In this document: positions 55,114 to 64,000 of the stretch, in pieces
Numbering within the stretch: position 1 is the stretch's first letter
Layout of the letters: every line of letters starts with the position of its first letter
NCBI RefSeq assembly: GCF_000018865.1
Contig: NC_010175.1
Location: 2,046,001-2,110,000, forward strand
Reading direction: 5' to 3'
Length of the DNA stretch: 64,000 nt
Source: Chloroflexus aurantiacus J-10-fl
GTDB taxonomy: Bacteria; Chloroflexota; Chloroflexia; Chloroflexales; Chloroflexaceae
Notes under the pieces: generated by a model
Seen by the model: the letters and a program-made list of their open reading frames with translations, nothing else
Told to the model about the DNA's origin: nothing
Databases searched by the model: none
Made by a program: the position numbers and the translations under genes

Positions 55114-56907
55114 ATGCCGTTGCGTAGTCTTACCGTTGATCTTGCTCGCGGCCACGCCCGCCAGACCTTACCCGATGAAGTCGAACGAGACTACCTCGGA
55201 GGTCGTGGCGCCATTGCGTGGTTACTCTGGCACCAGCTCGAACCCGACACACCACCACTGTCGGCAGACAACCTTCTGATCTTTGCAGCCGGCCCACTAG
55301 CCGGAAGTGCGGTGTTTGCCACGGGAGGCTTTACGGTCGGTACCCGTTCACCACTCACCGGCGGCATCGGCTACGGCTGGGCACCGGGGCATTGGGGTGC
55401 CGCCCTACGGCGGAATGGGATTGATGTGCTGGTGATTCGTGGCGAAGCACCCGACTGGTGCTACCTGCTTATTGATGGCGACACTGTGCGGCTACGTTCG
55501 GCTCGCCATCTGATCGGACGTGATACGGTAGCCACAACTGCCGCCCTCAGTCAGGAGTTAGGCAGTGACGTGCGGATTCTGGCAATCGGGCCGGCCGGTG
55601 AAGCGGGTGTTGCATATGCCAGTATTGTCGCGGAAGGCCAGTATCTGGTTGAACCGGCCGGTACCGGCGCTGTCATGGCCGACAAAAAGCTCAAGGCGAT
55701 TGTCGTGCGGGATCGTGCACCGTTACCGGCAGTCGATCCAGCCCGTGTACAAAGTGTTCTCCAATCGATCCGTCAACGCGGCGAGCAAAACCAGACGGCA
55801 AATGCAATTCGGACAATTGGAAGTGCTGGACTCCTGCCGGCAGCGATTAAACTCGGAGCGTTGACCAGTCGTGATGCGCGGGTGCCGGCTGACGGTGTCG
55901 CGATTGCTCGCATGTTTAGCGACATTGCCCGGCGGGGAGGCAGGCTGGAGCGCGGGTGTGCACAATGTCCGTTGCCCTGTTACATAGACTTGCGCACGAA
56001 GAGCGGCGAGACCCATCCGCTGCCGGGGCTGGAACTGATCGCCGGTTTTGCGGCACGGGTTGGCATCACCGACGCCGATGCAATGCTGGCGATTTCTGAC
56101 CGTTGTCTACGACTAGGGCTTGACCCGGCAGCAACCGCAGCGGCGATTACCTTCATGACCGAAGCACAAGACGAGGGATTGGTCCGTCAGCGTACCCTCA
56201 ACTGGGGTGATGGTGCAGCCGTCATTGCTGCCCTTGATCGTATCAGTCAGCGACAGGAGAAGCGTGACATTCTCTCCCTCGGTGTGGGCGAGATGCAAGA
56301 GGCCGTTTGGGGATCGGCAGCATTTGCTCCCCAGGTCAAAGGACTGGCAATGCCGGCCCTTGATCCACGAGCACTCACCGAGATCGGGCTGGCAATGGCA
56401 ACTAGCCCAATCGGGGGCGATTATCGCTATGCCATGGCGTTTGAAGAGCTGGTCACCGACCCACCGGCCTGGCTGCCGCCACCAGCCAGCGGTCCGCGCG
56501 AAAGCGAAGGCAAGGCGTTACGGTTGATCTGGCACGAACGGTTTGCGGCTGCGCTTGATGCAAGTGGGTTTTGCCGGCGTCTCGGCCTGATGGCCTATCA
56601 GATTACACCCGGTGAATTGATTGCTCTCCTCGGTGCAGTCAGTGGTCGCACCATATCTGGCGCCGATCTGGTACGAATTGGGGAGCGGATCGTCACCCTC
56701 GACCGGCTCTTTACCCGTCGCTACGCCAGTAACAGTCAGGACACGCTTCCAGATCGTTACCTGCGCGAGGCATTGAGTAGTGGCCCAACTGCCGGCCACA
56801 CCCCACCGCTGGAACAGCTTCTGGCCGAATATTATGCCCGTCACGGCTGGGATGCTGCCGGCGATCCGACGCCGGCCCGACTGGTCGAGCTAGGCATAGC
56901 GGTATAA
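55114..56907 (+). CDS. Tungsten-dependent aldehyde ferredoxin oxidoreductase family protein
   Basis: 597 residues. The N-terminal AOR domain has YLGGRGAIAWLLWHQLEP and GFTVGTRSPLTGGIGYGWAPGHWGAALRRNGIDVLVIRGEAP. The 4Fe-4S ligands are C282, C285 and C289 (CAQCPLPC) and C487 in DASGFCRRLGLMA. The pterin loop (IGPAGEAGVAYASIV...GTGAVMADKKLKAIVV) is conserved. Family members oxidise aldehydes to acids, passing electrons to ferredoxin. The cNMP-ferredoxin divergent to it is the evident electron partner. The ATG at 55,114 follows CAGGA at about 8 bases. Confidence 0.9.
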   Translation: MPLRSLTVDLARGHARQTLPDEVERDYLGGRGAIAWLLWHQLEPDTPPLSADNLLIFAAGPLAGSAVFATGGFTVGTRSPLTGGIGYGWAPGHWGAALRRNGIDVLVIRGEAPDWCYLLIDGDTVRLRSARHLIGRDTVATTAALSQELGSDVRILAIGPAGEAGVAYASIVAEGQYLVEPAGTGAVMADKKLKAIVVRDRAPLPAVDPARVQSVLQSIRQRGEQNQTANAIRTIGSAGLLPAAIKLGALTSRDARVPADGVAIARMFSDIARRGGRLERGCAQCPLPCYIDLRTKSGETHPLPGLELIAGFAARVGITDADAMLAISDRCLRLGLDPAATAAAITFMTEAQDEGLVRQRTLNWGDGAAVIAALDRISQRQEKRDILSLGVGEMQEAVWGSAAFAPQVKGLAMPALDPRALTEIGLAMATSPIGGDYRYAMAFEELVTDPPAWLPPPASGPRESEGKALRLIWHERFAAALDASGFCRRLGLMAYQITPGELIALLGAVSGRTISGADLVRIGERIVTLDRLFTRRYASNSQDTLPDRYLREALSSGPTAGHTPPLEQLLAEYYARHGWDAAGDPTPARLVELGIAV

Positions 56908-56982
56908 GAGCATCGTTTCGCACGCCGGTGACATCCGATACAGGCAGGAAACGAAAGCCATACAACCTTCAGGCATGCAACG

Positions 56983-57010
56983 GGGCGAGTATGAACTCGC
57001 CCTCATTGTT
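56983..57010 (+). terminator. Hairpin between AOR and proB
   Basis: A perfect 8 bp stem GGGCGAGT / ACTCGCCC with loop ATGA, followed by TCATTGTT. It lies 75 bases after the AOR stop and 32 before the proB start. It could terminate the AOR transcript or act as a leader structure for proB. Confidence 0.6.
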
Positions 57011-57041
57011 ACAAAGCAGCGAATGTAGAGCAGTACAGATT

Positions 57042-58148
57042 ATGAGCCGATTCGTTGTCAAACTAGGTACAAGCGTCTTAACGGCCGGCACAGATCGCCT
57101 CCATCGCCCTTACTTTGTCGAACTGGCCCGCCAAATCGTTCGTCTGAAAGATGCCGGTCACGAAGTCGTCCTTGTCTCATCAGGGGCTGTTGCCGCAGGC
57201 AAAGAACGCCTTGGTGTCAATCCTCATCACCGCAGCAATATTCCCCTGAAGCAGGTCTTTGCTGCGGTCGGTCAGAGTCGCCTGATGCACATTTACGAAC
57301 AAATCTTTGAGTTGTACGGTTTACAGGTTGCGCAAGCCCTGCTCACCCGTGACGACCTGCGCGACCGACGGCGTTACCTCAATGCCCGTAATACGCTCAC
57401 CCTTTGCCTGGAGCAGGGTATCGTGCCAATCATCAATGAAAACGATGCTGTCGTCACTGCCGAGATTCGAGTGGGCGACAACGACAACCTCTCAGCACTG
57501 GTGGCCGGCTTGATCGACGCTGACCTGCTCTTAATTTTGACCGACATTGATGGGGTGTACAGCGCCGATCCACGCAGTGATCCAAACGCGGAACTGATCC
57601 GCGAAATACCAGTTATTGACGAACGTGTCTGGGCGATAGCCGGTGGCAGCGGTACCCATCGTGGCACCGGCGGCATGCAGACGAAGATTCAGGCTGCCGA
57701 TCTGGCCACCCGTTCAGGCGTAGCTGTGGTGATTGCAGCCGGCCACGAGCCAGATGTGATTGTACGGGTGGCGAATGGTGAACGTATCGGAACCTTCTTC
57801 CCGGCTACCACAACTCACCCCGATGCGCGACAGCGGTGGATTCTGGCCGAAACAGTTCGTCATTCGCGCATTGTGGTGGATGAAGGCGCAACGACCGCGC
57901 TGACCCGACACGGCAAGAGTCTGCTGGCCGCGGGTATCTGCGAGGTGAGTGGTGAGTTTGACCGCGGGCAAACTGTGCGCATCTTTGCCCGCGATGGGCG
58001 CGAGATAGCGCGCGGCCTGACCCAGTACCGATCCAGCGATCTCCGTATGATTGCCGGTCTCCGTTCATCACAGATCGTTTCCGTTTTAGGGTATGATTAT
58101 GGGCCGGAGGTCGTCCATCGCGACGATATGGTTGTACTGAGTGGGTAG
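57042..58148 (+). CDS. proB: Glutamate 5-kinase
   Basis: 368 residues from ATG 57,042; the open frame reaches back to 56,928 but crosses the hairpin, and MSRFVVKLGTSVLT is the normal start. The amino acid kinase domain shows VLVSSGAVAAGKERLG, VPIINENDAVV, GDNDNLSALVAGLIDADLLLILTDIDGVYSADPR and GTGGMQTKIQAADLA. A C-terminal PUA domain begins near residue 280. It catalyses the first step of proline synthesis. No proA is in the window. Confidence 0.93.
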   Translation: MSRFVVKLGTSVLTAGTDRLHRPYFVELARQIVRLKDAGHEVVLVSSGAVAAGKERLGVNPHHRSNIPLKQVFAAVGQSRLMHIYEQIFELYGLQVAQALLTRDDLRDRRRYLNARNTLTLCLEQGIVPIINENDAVVTAEIRVGDNDNLSALVAGLIDADLLLILTDIDGVYSADPRSDPNAELIREIPVIDERVWAIAGGSGTHRGTGGMQTKIQAADLATRSGVAVVIAAGHEPDVIVRVANGERIGTFFPATTTHPDARQRWILAETVRHSRIVVDEGATTALTRHGKSLLAAGICEVSGEFDRGQTVRIFARDGREIARGLTQYRSSDLRMIAGLRSSQIVSVLGYDYGPEVVHRDDMVVLSG

Positions 58149-58269
58149 AAATCTACGCAGACGGTGTCGTTGAGAGGATATTGGCCAATAAACCAGAAAC
58201 AAACATTGCGAGCAGACACCACAGCACGTACAGCACAGAGAGCTAACCTATCACAACAAGGAGCATTCC

Positions 58270-59781
58270 ATGAGTTCCATCGAAGGGCCGGTGCGGGTGC
58301 GCTTTGCACCCAGCCCAACCGGTAGTTTGCACATTGGCGGTGTACGCACTGCCCTTTTCAACTGGCTCTGTGCCCGCCACTACGGGGGGCAATTTATTCT
58401 ACGGATCGAAGATACCGACGAAAAGCGATTCGTGCCGGGCGCGGCTGACGACATTAGCGCCTCACTGCGCTGGGTGGGTATCGATTGGGACGAAGGGCCA
58501 GATGTGGGTGGCCCTTACGGCCCTTACGTGCAATCAGAACGGTTTGAGCAGGGAATCTATCAGCCATTCATCAACCAGCTTCTGGAAGCCGGTCTTGCCT
58601 ACATGTCGTTTACCACCGAAGAAGAACTGGCTCAGATGCGGGCCGCAGCGGAAGCTGCTGGCATCAAGGCATTTCGCTTCCGTGGCCCGGAGCGTGACTG
58701 GCCGCTTGAGCGCCAGCGTGAAGAGGCGGCCAGTGGCAAGCCGTACACCATCCGGCTCAAAACGCCCCTTGAAGGCGAAACTCGCTTTCGCGATCTGATC
58801 CGCGGTGGTGACGAGATTGTGGTGCAGAATAATCAGTTGCAAGACATTGTGTTGATCAAATCGACCGGAATGCCGGTCTACCACTTCGCCCATCTGGTCG
58901 ATGATCACTTGATGAAGATCACTCACGTTATGCGTGGCGAAGAGTGGGTACCCAGTACCCCGTACCACGTTCTGCTTTACGACTTCTTCGGCTGGCCGCG
59001 CCCGGTCTTTGCCCATTTGCCGGCGATTCTGCGGCAAGATGGCCGTGGCAAGTTGTCGAAGCGCAAAGACGATGTAGCGACACAGCGATTTCGTGAGCGT
59101 GGCTACCTGCCGGAGACAATCTTCAACTATCTCGCCTTGCAGGGATGGAGCTACGATGGCGTGACCGAAATTATGACGCGCGACGAGTTGATTGCGCGTT
59201 TCACGCTTGAGCGAATACAACCCTCGCCGGCGCGCTGGAACCCTGAGAAGCTGCGCGACATGAACGGTATCTACATCCGTAAACTGACGACAGAGCAGTT
59301 GGCCGAGCGCGTGCTGCCGTTCATGCAACGAGCGGGTCTGATCGGCGATCCGGCAAGCGAGACGGAACGCGCGTATCTCATCAGTTTGATCCCATTGATT
59401 CACGAGCGGCTGGAAGAGTTGCAGGAAGCGCCTGATCTGCTGGCCTTCTTCTACCAGGATGTGGTACCCGGCGAGACGTACAACCCTGCCGATCTGATTC
59501 CAAAGAAGCACGACGCGGCGCAAACCGTCGCCTTACTGCGGGCTGCGCACGAAGCTCTGAGTCAGCAAACCGATTGGACACCACCCGCGCTGGAGACAAC
59601 GCTGCGCGCCCTCTGCGAACAATTGCAGGTGAAGCCGGGGCCGCTCTTCGGGGCGATTCGCGTCGCCATTACCGGGCGCAGCGTGGCACCACCGCTGTTT
59701 GATACGCTCGCCGGTGTAGGACGCGAACGGAGTCTCTCGCGACTGGCGGCGGCGATTGCCGCACTGGAGAACCTGGCATGA
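58270..59781 (+). CDS. gltX: Glutamyl-tRNA synthetase
   Basis: 503 residues. The class I signature is RFAPSPTGSLHIGGVRTALFNW and the KMSKS loop is GKLSKRKDD. LRIEDTDEKRF and the LVDDHLMKITHVMRGEEWVPSTPYH stretch are standard; the C-terminal anticodon-binding part includes TRDELIARFTLERIQPSPARWNPEKLRDMNG. AAGGAG lies 6 bases before the ATG. Its stop overlaps the start of the amylase gene by 4 bases (ATGA). Confidence 0.95.
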   Translation: MSSIEGPVRVRFAPSPTGSLHIGGVRTALFNWLCARHYGGQFILRIEDTDEKRFVPGAADDISASLRWVGIDWDEGPDVGGPYGPYVQSERFEQGIYQPFINQLLEAGLAYMSFTTEEELAQMRAAAEAAGIKAFRFRGPERDWPLERQREEAASGKPYTIRLKTPLEGETRFRDLIRGGDEIVVQNNQLQDIVLIKSTGMPVYHFAHLVDDHLMKITHVMRGEEWVPSTPYHVLLYDFFGWPRPVFAHLPAILRQDGRGKLSKRKDDVATQRFRERGYLPETIFNYLALQGWSYDGVTEIMTRDELIARFTLERIQPSPARWNPEKLRDMNGIYIRKLTTEQLAERVLPFMQRAGLIGDPASETERAYLISLIPLIHERLEELQEAPDLLAFFYQDVVPGETYNPADLIPKKHDAAQTVALLRAAHEALSQQTDWTPPALETTLRALCEQLQVKPGPLFGAIRVAITGRSVAPPLFDTLAGVGRERSLSRLAAAIAALENLA

Positions 59782-61640
59782 GCACTGTACACTGGGAAAC
59801 CAGTATTCATCACGACGGATCACCGATGTATCTGCGCTTCAGTGGCAGACCAGGTGACACAGCGGTATTTCGGCTCCGTATGGCCGCAGACGCACCGGTC
59901 AGTGGGGTCTTCCTCCGCACCTGCCCGGATGGGGAACAGCATTTTACGCCACTGCGCGATCTGGGAGTGCGCGGGGTGTGCCGGTGGTGGGAAGGTGAGC
60001 TACCGATCCGCATGCTCCGCACCAATTACCGCTTCCTGATCCGCGCAGATGACTGTTCGCGCTGGTACAGCGCTGGTGGCATCACCCGTCACTACCCCAC
60101 CGACGCAAATGATTTCGTGGTACTGGCCAACTATCACGCGCCAGCCTGGGTACGTGATGCGGTCTTCTACCAGATTTTTCCGGATCGGTTTGCCGATGGC
60201 GACCCGACGAATAATGTCCGCGATGGTGCGTATCTCTACCACGGACGACCGGTTGTTGCGCGCCGCTGGGATGAACGACCCAACCGGGCGACCGGATCGA
60301 TAGAGTTCTACGGTGGCGATTTGCAAGGGATCGCGCAGCGCATCGACTATCTGACCGATCTGGGAGTCTCGGCACTGTATCTCAATCCTATCTTCCGAGC
60401 ACCATCGAACCACAAATACGATGTCGAAGACTATACCAGCATTGATCCACACCTGGGAGGTGAAGCAGGGTTACTCCGCTTACGTGAGGTACTCGACGAG
60501 CGAGCCATGAAGCTGGTGCTTGACATCGTACCGAACCATTGTGGAGTGACCCATCCGTGGTTTGTCGCTGCCCAGGCCAACCCACGAGCACCAACAGCCG
60601 AGTTCTTCATGTTCCGTCGTCATCCCGACGACTACGAGAGCTGGCTGGGGGTCAAGACCCTGCCCAAACTCAATTACCGCAGTGTCCGCCTCCGCGACGT
60701 GATGTACGCAGGCCAGGATGCGATTATGCGCTACTGGTTACGACCACCCTATCGGATCGACGGCTGGCGGATTGATGTTGCCAATATGCTGGGGCGGTTG
60801 GGGACAGACAACCTTGGCCACAAGATTGGACGCGGGATTCGGCGGGCAGTGAAGGCAGAGCAACCGGAAGCCTATCTGCTGGGTGAACACTTCTTCGACG
60901 GTACTCCCCATCTGCAAGGTGAAGAGCTTGATGCCACAATGAATTATCAAGGCTTCACCTTTCCCATCTGGCGCTGGTTGGGAGGGTTTGAGTTCAATCC
61001 GCAGCGGCCTGAAGCCGATCCACGACCGATTGCAACCGAGACGGTCGTTGCGCAATGGACGGCATTTCGGGCAGCGATACCGTGGCAGATCGCCAGTCAG
61101 CAATTCAACCTGTTGGGAAGTCATGACACCCCGCGTCTACGGACAATCGTAGGCGATGATCTGGCGCGAGTGCGGGTAGCGATGACGTTACTCTTCTGCT
61201 ATCCGGGGGTGCCGTGTATCTACTACGGTGACGAAATTGGACTGACGGGCGGCGGTGATCCTGATTGTCGGCGACCGATGCCGTGGGATGAACGAGAGTG
61301 GGATCACGACCTGCGGGCGTTCGTGCAACGGCTGGCACGCTTACGGCGTCAGTCGCCGGCGTTGCGCTGGGGCGGCTTTCAGCAGCTCTACGCAAACGGG
61401 GAAACGATTGCCTTCCAGCGCGAAGCACCTGAGGAGCGCATGATCATTGTGGTACGGCGCAGTGATGATGGGCAACGCCTGCTGCCGGTGCGTCACGGCG
61501 GGCTGGCTGATGGGGTTCACCTGCGGGAACTCTTCAGTGGTGCCGAGACGGTTGTACGCAACGGGATGCTGGACATTGGGAATTTGCCGGCCACCGGTGC
61601 GCAAATCTGGCAAACCACAGACAAAGACAACGTGTTCTGA
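59778..61640 (+). CDS. GH13 alpha-glucosidic hydrolase (cyclomaltodextrinase/neopullulanase type)
   Basis: 620 residues. An N-terminal beta-domain (about 1-115, HHDGSPMYLRFSGRPGDTAVFRLRMAADAPVSGVFL) precedes the TIM barrel. Catalytic regions: DIVPNHCGVTHPW, DGWRIDVANML (nucleophile Asp), YLLGEHFFDG (acid Glu) and LLGSHDTPRL (transition-state Asp). CIYYGDEIGLTGGGDPDCRRPMPWDE is typical of the GH13_20 group. No signal peptide, so it degrades maltodextrin or glycogen fragments inside the cell. It is translationally coupled to gltX, an unrelated gene. Confidence 0.92.
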   Translation: MSTVHWETSIHHDGSPMYLRFSGRPGDTAVFRLRMAADAPVSGVFLRTCPDGEQHFTPLRDLGVRGVCRWWEGELPIRMLRTNYRFLIRADDCSRWYSAGGITRHYPTDANDFVVLANYHAPAWVRDAVFYQIFPDRFADGDPTNNVRDGAYLYHGRPVVARRWDERPNRATGSIEFYGGDLQGIAQRIDYLTDLGVSALYLNPIFRAPSNHKYDVEDYTSIDPHLGGEAGLLRLREVLDERAMKLVLDIVPNHCGVTHPWFVAAQANPRAPTAEFFMFRRHPDDYESWLGVKTLPKLNYRSVRLRDVMYAGQDAIMRYWLRPPYRIDGWRIDVANMLGRLGTDNLGHKIGRGIRRAVKAEQPEAYLLGEHFFDGTPHLQGEELDATMNYQGFTFPIWRWLGGFEFNPQRPEADPRPIATETVVAQWTAFRAAIPWQIASQQFNLLGSHDTPRLRTIVGDDLARVRVAMTLLFCYPGVPCIYYGDEIGLTGGGDPDCRRPMPWDEREWDHDLRAFVQRLARLRRQSPALRWGGFQQLYANGETIAFQREAPEERMIIVVRRSDDGQRLLPVRHGGLADGVHLRELFSGAETVVRNGMLDIGNLPATGAQIWQTTDKDNVF

Positions 61641-61712
61641 GGGATTGGCAGGCAGCGGTCAGCAACGGGCAAGCGCAACCACTGCGCTCTGCGTAATAAG
61701 GACGGTCGGTGC

Positions 61713-61735
61713 GTGCGGCAGTTACGTTGCCGCAC
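61713..61735. repeat. REP-like hairpin
   Basis: GTGCGGCA / TGCCGCAC form a perfect 8 bp stem around GTTACGT. The following GTCCAGGTACGCGACACGG resembles the block after the hairpin in the MITE elements (CTCCAAACGCTGCGACACAC). It lies between convergent genes and might also act as a terminator. Confidence 0.55.
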
Positions 61736-61766
61736 GTCCAGGTACGCGACACGGACACCTCGACCT

Positions 61767-62249
61767 CTAAAATGGTGGCGGTTGGTACTGCTGTGGTGGT
61801 ACTGGCTGCCCATTCCGATAGGCAAAATAGGCCCGCACCTTTGGCTGATCATACAGCACCAGGCTAATGATCCCAAATGCCAGCGAGAAGATATTACCGG
61901 TGATGATATTGGCGATTTGCATAATCGCCAGCGTCTTGTTCGGCTGTATCGGCTGTAGCGGACGACTCAGCAACCTGTAGGCATACGTACCGGCCACCGC
62001 CGCTACGATAATTGAATAAATACCAAGTGGAATCCCGCAAAGAGTGAATATCCAGCCCACACCAGCCAGACCGCTGATCACCGCATCAACAATCGCCATA
62101 ATCGCAATGGCCATGACTTCCGAGGGATGTTCCTGTGCTCCAGGTACTTGCTGGTATTGAAGCTGATAGGGTTGATAGGGCTGCTGCTGGTAGGGTGGCT
62201 GACCAGGTTGATAGCTACCGTACTCTTCCGGGCGCTGCGGATCACTCAT
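61767..62249 (-). CDS. Small membrane protein (DUF4190-like)
   Basis: 160 residues. The N-terminal 40 are rich in Gln, Pro and Tyr (YGSYQPGQPPYQQQPYQPYQ), followed by two or three membrane segments (AIAIMAIVDAVISGLAGVGWIFTLCGIPLGIYSIIVAAVAGTYAY; LAIMQIANIITGNIFSLAFGIISLVLY) and a Pro/Gln tail. This layout is that of DUF4190 and related families without known function. AAAGGA lies 9 bases before the ATG. It is convergent with the amylase gene. Confidence 0.7.
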   Translation of the reverse strand: MSDPQRPEEYGSYQPGQPPYQQQPYQPYQLQYQQVPGAQEHPSEVMAIAIMAIVDAVISGLAGVGWIFTLCGIPLGIYSIIVAAVAGTYAYRLLSRPLQPIQPNKTLAIMQIANIITGNIFSLAFGIISLVLYDQPKVRAYFAYRNGQPVPPQQYQPPPF

Positions 62250-63370
62250 AATCGGTTGTCCTTTCTGTCATGGGTGAGACTATCAACGAATGGGCGAAGC
62301 TATTCGTGGACGCAGACAACAAACGGGATACAACAACCTGCTCGTTCTTAGCCAACAACCGTACAGCCCTGGAACAAATGAACAGTAACGTCGTTGGCGC
62401 ACTCAGCGTATACCTTGTCACTTTGGGGACGGCAACCTCGTTGAACGCAGGACTTATTTCTGATACTGCCCGAAGAACTTCATCTCGACATGATGTACGA
62501 TCTGCATACCAACCGGGTTTCCAGAAAATGATAGCACATCGAAGCCCGGCATACCATGAGAAGGCAGATTACAATCTTCAGAGATAGGCTGACACCCAGG
62601 TTGTCACCTTATATCACCACAGAGACACGGAGGACACAGAGGATGGGTAAAACCCACTACCGTAAGGTGTGACGGAGCGCGTCGATGGGAACTGGCTGCT
62701 ACCCACGTGGTTCATGCAGGTACGCTGCACGGTGTTGTGTGCAGCGTCGTGCTGTTCATCCTGGCAGCCAGCCTCACGTGGTCTGCTCACAGCGCAGGAA
62801 TATCACCACAGAGGCACGGAGGACACAGAGGACGAGTATAATCCGAGTTGCCACCTTGAGTCGTGACGGAGCACGTCGATGGGAACTGGCTGCTGCCCAC
62901 ATGGTTCATACAGGTACGCTGCACGGTGTTGTGTGCAGCGTCGTGCTGTTCATCCTGGCAGCCAGACACGTGATCTGCTCACAGTGTAGATGGCAACTTG
63001 GGTTATGAAACCAGATTTGACATCACGCAGTGAGACACACTAAACGATACCGGCTGTTACCGGGCATCCAGGAAGCCTCAACTGTCGTGATACGATCTAT
63101 CGAGATTTGATCTGAACATCCTGACCCGAATGATAACCCACACCGTACCTGCTCATTGCATACACACACCGGCGCATGTAGCAATCTTACCCTTCAGAAT
63201 CGCCCATCCTGTGTGGTTTGGACGGGCAGCACAACCGCTATCACCGGCCCACATGCACTCACCATAATCGTTTGACACAACGCAACAGGCATGGTACATT
63301 TCGGTCAATCTGTGCTGTAAATCACAAACGGATTATCAGGCAAACCAAAACGACAGCAAAGGAGTGCACC
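62250..63370. other. 1.1 kb gap with tandem repeats
   Basis: No gene. It contains two tandem copies of the 190 bp dispersed repeat (62,611-62,990). The flanking parts show no recognised structure; 63,250-63,370 should hold the promoter of the reductase gene. Confidence 0.6.
62611..62990. repeat. Dispersed ~190 bp repeat, two tandem copies
   Basis: The units 62,611-62,800 and 62,801-~62,990 both begin TATCACCACAGAG-CACGGAGG, contain CGTCGATGGGAACTGGCTGC, GGTACGCTGCACGGTGTTGT and GTCGTGCTGTTCATCCTGGC, and end at a TCTGCTCACAG-like stretch. The exact 190 bp period indicates a recent tandem duplication. A single unit lies at 44,948-45,135. Confidence 0.8.
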
Positions 63371-64000
63371 GTGAGTGAACCCTTGGGAAGCGCCCAGCGC
63401 CCACTGCGTGTTGCAATTATCGGCGCCGGTCCTGCCGGTTTTTACACCGTTGAAGCGCTACTCAAACAAAAAAATCTCGTTTGCCAGATCGATATCTTTA
63501 ACCGCTTTCCCACCCCTTACGGCCTGGTACGCGAGGGAGTGGCTCCTGATCACCAATCCATTAAAGCAGTAACCCGCATTTACGATAAACTGGCAGCGCA
63601 TAACAACGTGCGCTACTTTGGTAATGTGACTTTCGGTGTGGACATTACCCGTGCCGATCTGCGTGCCCGTTACGATCAAATTGTGTATGCAGTCGGTGCC
63701 CAATCAGACCGGCGGATGGGCATTCCCGGCGAAGACCTGTTTGGCAGTATGCCGGCAACTGCGTTCGTGGGCTGGTACAACGGACGTCCCGATTATCGCG
63801 ATCTGGAAGTAGATTTGAACGTCGAGCGGGTTGTTGTCGTTGGCAATGGGAATGTGGCGATGGACGTAACCCGCATTCTGGTCAGCGATCCCGATGATCT
63901 GGCGAAGACTGATATTGCCGATCATGCGCTGGCAGCGCTGCGCCAGAGCAAGGTGCGCGAAGTGGTCATGCTCGGTCGGCGCGGCCCGGCGCAAGCCGCA
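63371..64000 (+). CDS. Adrenodoxin-type ferredoxin-NADP+ reductase (5' part)
   Basis: The gene starts at GTG 63,371 with AAAGGAG 6 bases ahead and runs open to the end of the window (210 codons). FAD-binding motif [19 protein letters not shown], then [49 protein letters not shown] and the NADP-binding [17 protein letters not shown]. These are typical of the FprA/adrenodoxin reductase family, which exchanges electrons between NADPH and ferredoxin. The C-terminal half lies outside. It could supply ferredoxin-dependent enzymes such as the P450 or AOR, but this is not shown. Confidence 0.9.
   Translation, partial: MSEPLGSAQRPLRVAIIGAGPAGFYTVEALLKQKNLVCQIDIFNRFPTPYGLVREGVAPDHQSIKAVTRIYDKLAAHNNVRYFGNVTFGVDITRADLRARYDQIVYAVGAQSDRRMGIPGEDLFGSMPATAFVGWYNGRPDYRDLEVDLNVERVVVVGNGNVAMDVTRILVSDPDDLAKTDIADHALAALRQSKVREVVMLGRRGPAQAA

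Noticed and set aside
58534-59523. 329-codon minus-strand frame inside gltX
   Set aside because: The plus-strand frame is an unmistakable glutamyl-tRNA synthetase; the reverse frame has no motif.
1-64000. tRNA, rRNA and tmRNA genes
   Set aside because: Gaps were read for acceptor stems, CCA ends and known RNA signatures; none was convincing. A tRNAscan or Infernal run would be decisive.

Overview
The window looks like a chromosomal segment of a Chloroflexus-type bacterium (Chloroflexota, filamentous anoxygenic phototroph lineage). This is an inference from gene content, gene order, moderate-to-high GC and the style of the dispersed repeats; no rRNA or other taxonomic marker is present. No tRNA, rRNA or CRISPR array was found.

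Positions 1-18,115 are an accessory, repeat-rich block. It holds three copies of one cassette: an ECF-type sigma factor gene and a divergent gene for a 59-65 residue proline-rich protein (copies near 1-1,710, 9,880-12,375 and 16,285-17,850). There are also two inverted copies of a ~750 bp segment encoding a 70-residue basic protein (6,180-6,945 and 14,651-15,410). Between these lie at least nine insertion sequences or remnants: a 1.66 kb DDE element, two IS1595-like, two IS5/IS427-like, an IS1-like, an IS200-type Y1 gene split by an intact IS5, an IS630, and two further IS5 copies. GC-rich palindromic repeats fill the gaps. Non-autonomous elements with IS427-like ends recur at 1.8, 40.4 and 43.2 kb.

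Positions 18,167-34,791, all on the minus strand, form a surface-polysaccharide locus of the Wzx/Wzy type. In transcription order it has a TPR protein, a methyltransferase, Wzx flippase, a second methyltransferase, Wzy polymerase/ligase, two GT4 glycosyltransferases, a WecG/TagA transferase, a GT39-like gene with an internal stop, a polyprenyl-phosphate sugar-1-phosphate transferase, a HEPN/MNT pair, a GT-C membrane protein and a Wzz chain-length protein. Several middle genes are clearly AT-richer than the rest. A cytochrome P450 follows at 34,941-36,299.

Positions 36,495-40,184 form a plus-strand operon: an active-looking phosphohexomutase, an overlapping degenerate paralogue, and a membrane-anchored YvcK/CofD-like protein. 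Then come an alpha/beta hydrolase, a PH-domain protein with a partner of unknown function, and another GT4 enzyme.

Positions 45,473-64,000 are mostly core functions: a CcdA-like protein, a Nudix hydrolase, trigger factor-ClpP-ClpX (clpX carries a frameshift), an OmpR-type response regulator, uracil phosphoribosyltransferase, a WecA/MraY-like transferase, and a cNMP-binding ferredoxin divergent from a tungsten aldehyde oxidoreductase. Glutamate 5-kinase, glutamyl-tRNA synthetase overlapping a GH13 amylase, a small membrane protein and the start of an adrenodoxin-type ferredoxin-NADP reductase complete it.

The points most worth a second look are the triplicated sigma/small-protein cassette, the IS/MITE family and the 20 bp duplication at a hairpin target, the pseudo-phosphomutase, the acidic insertion in trigger factor, the clpX lesion and the cNMP-ferredoxin/AOR pair.
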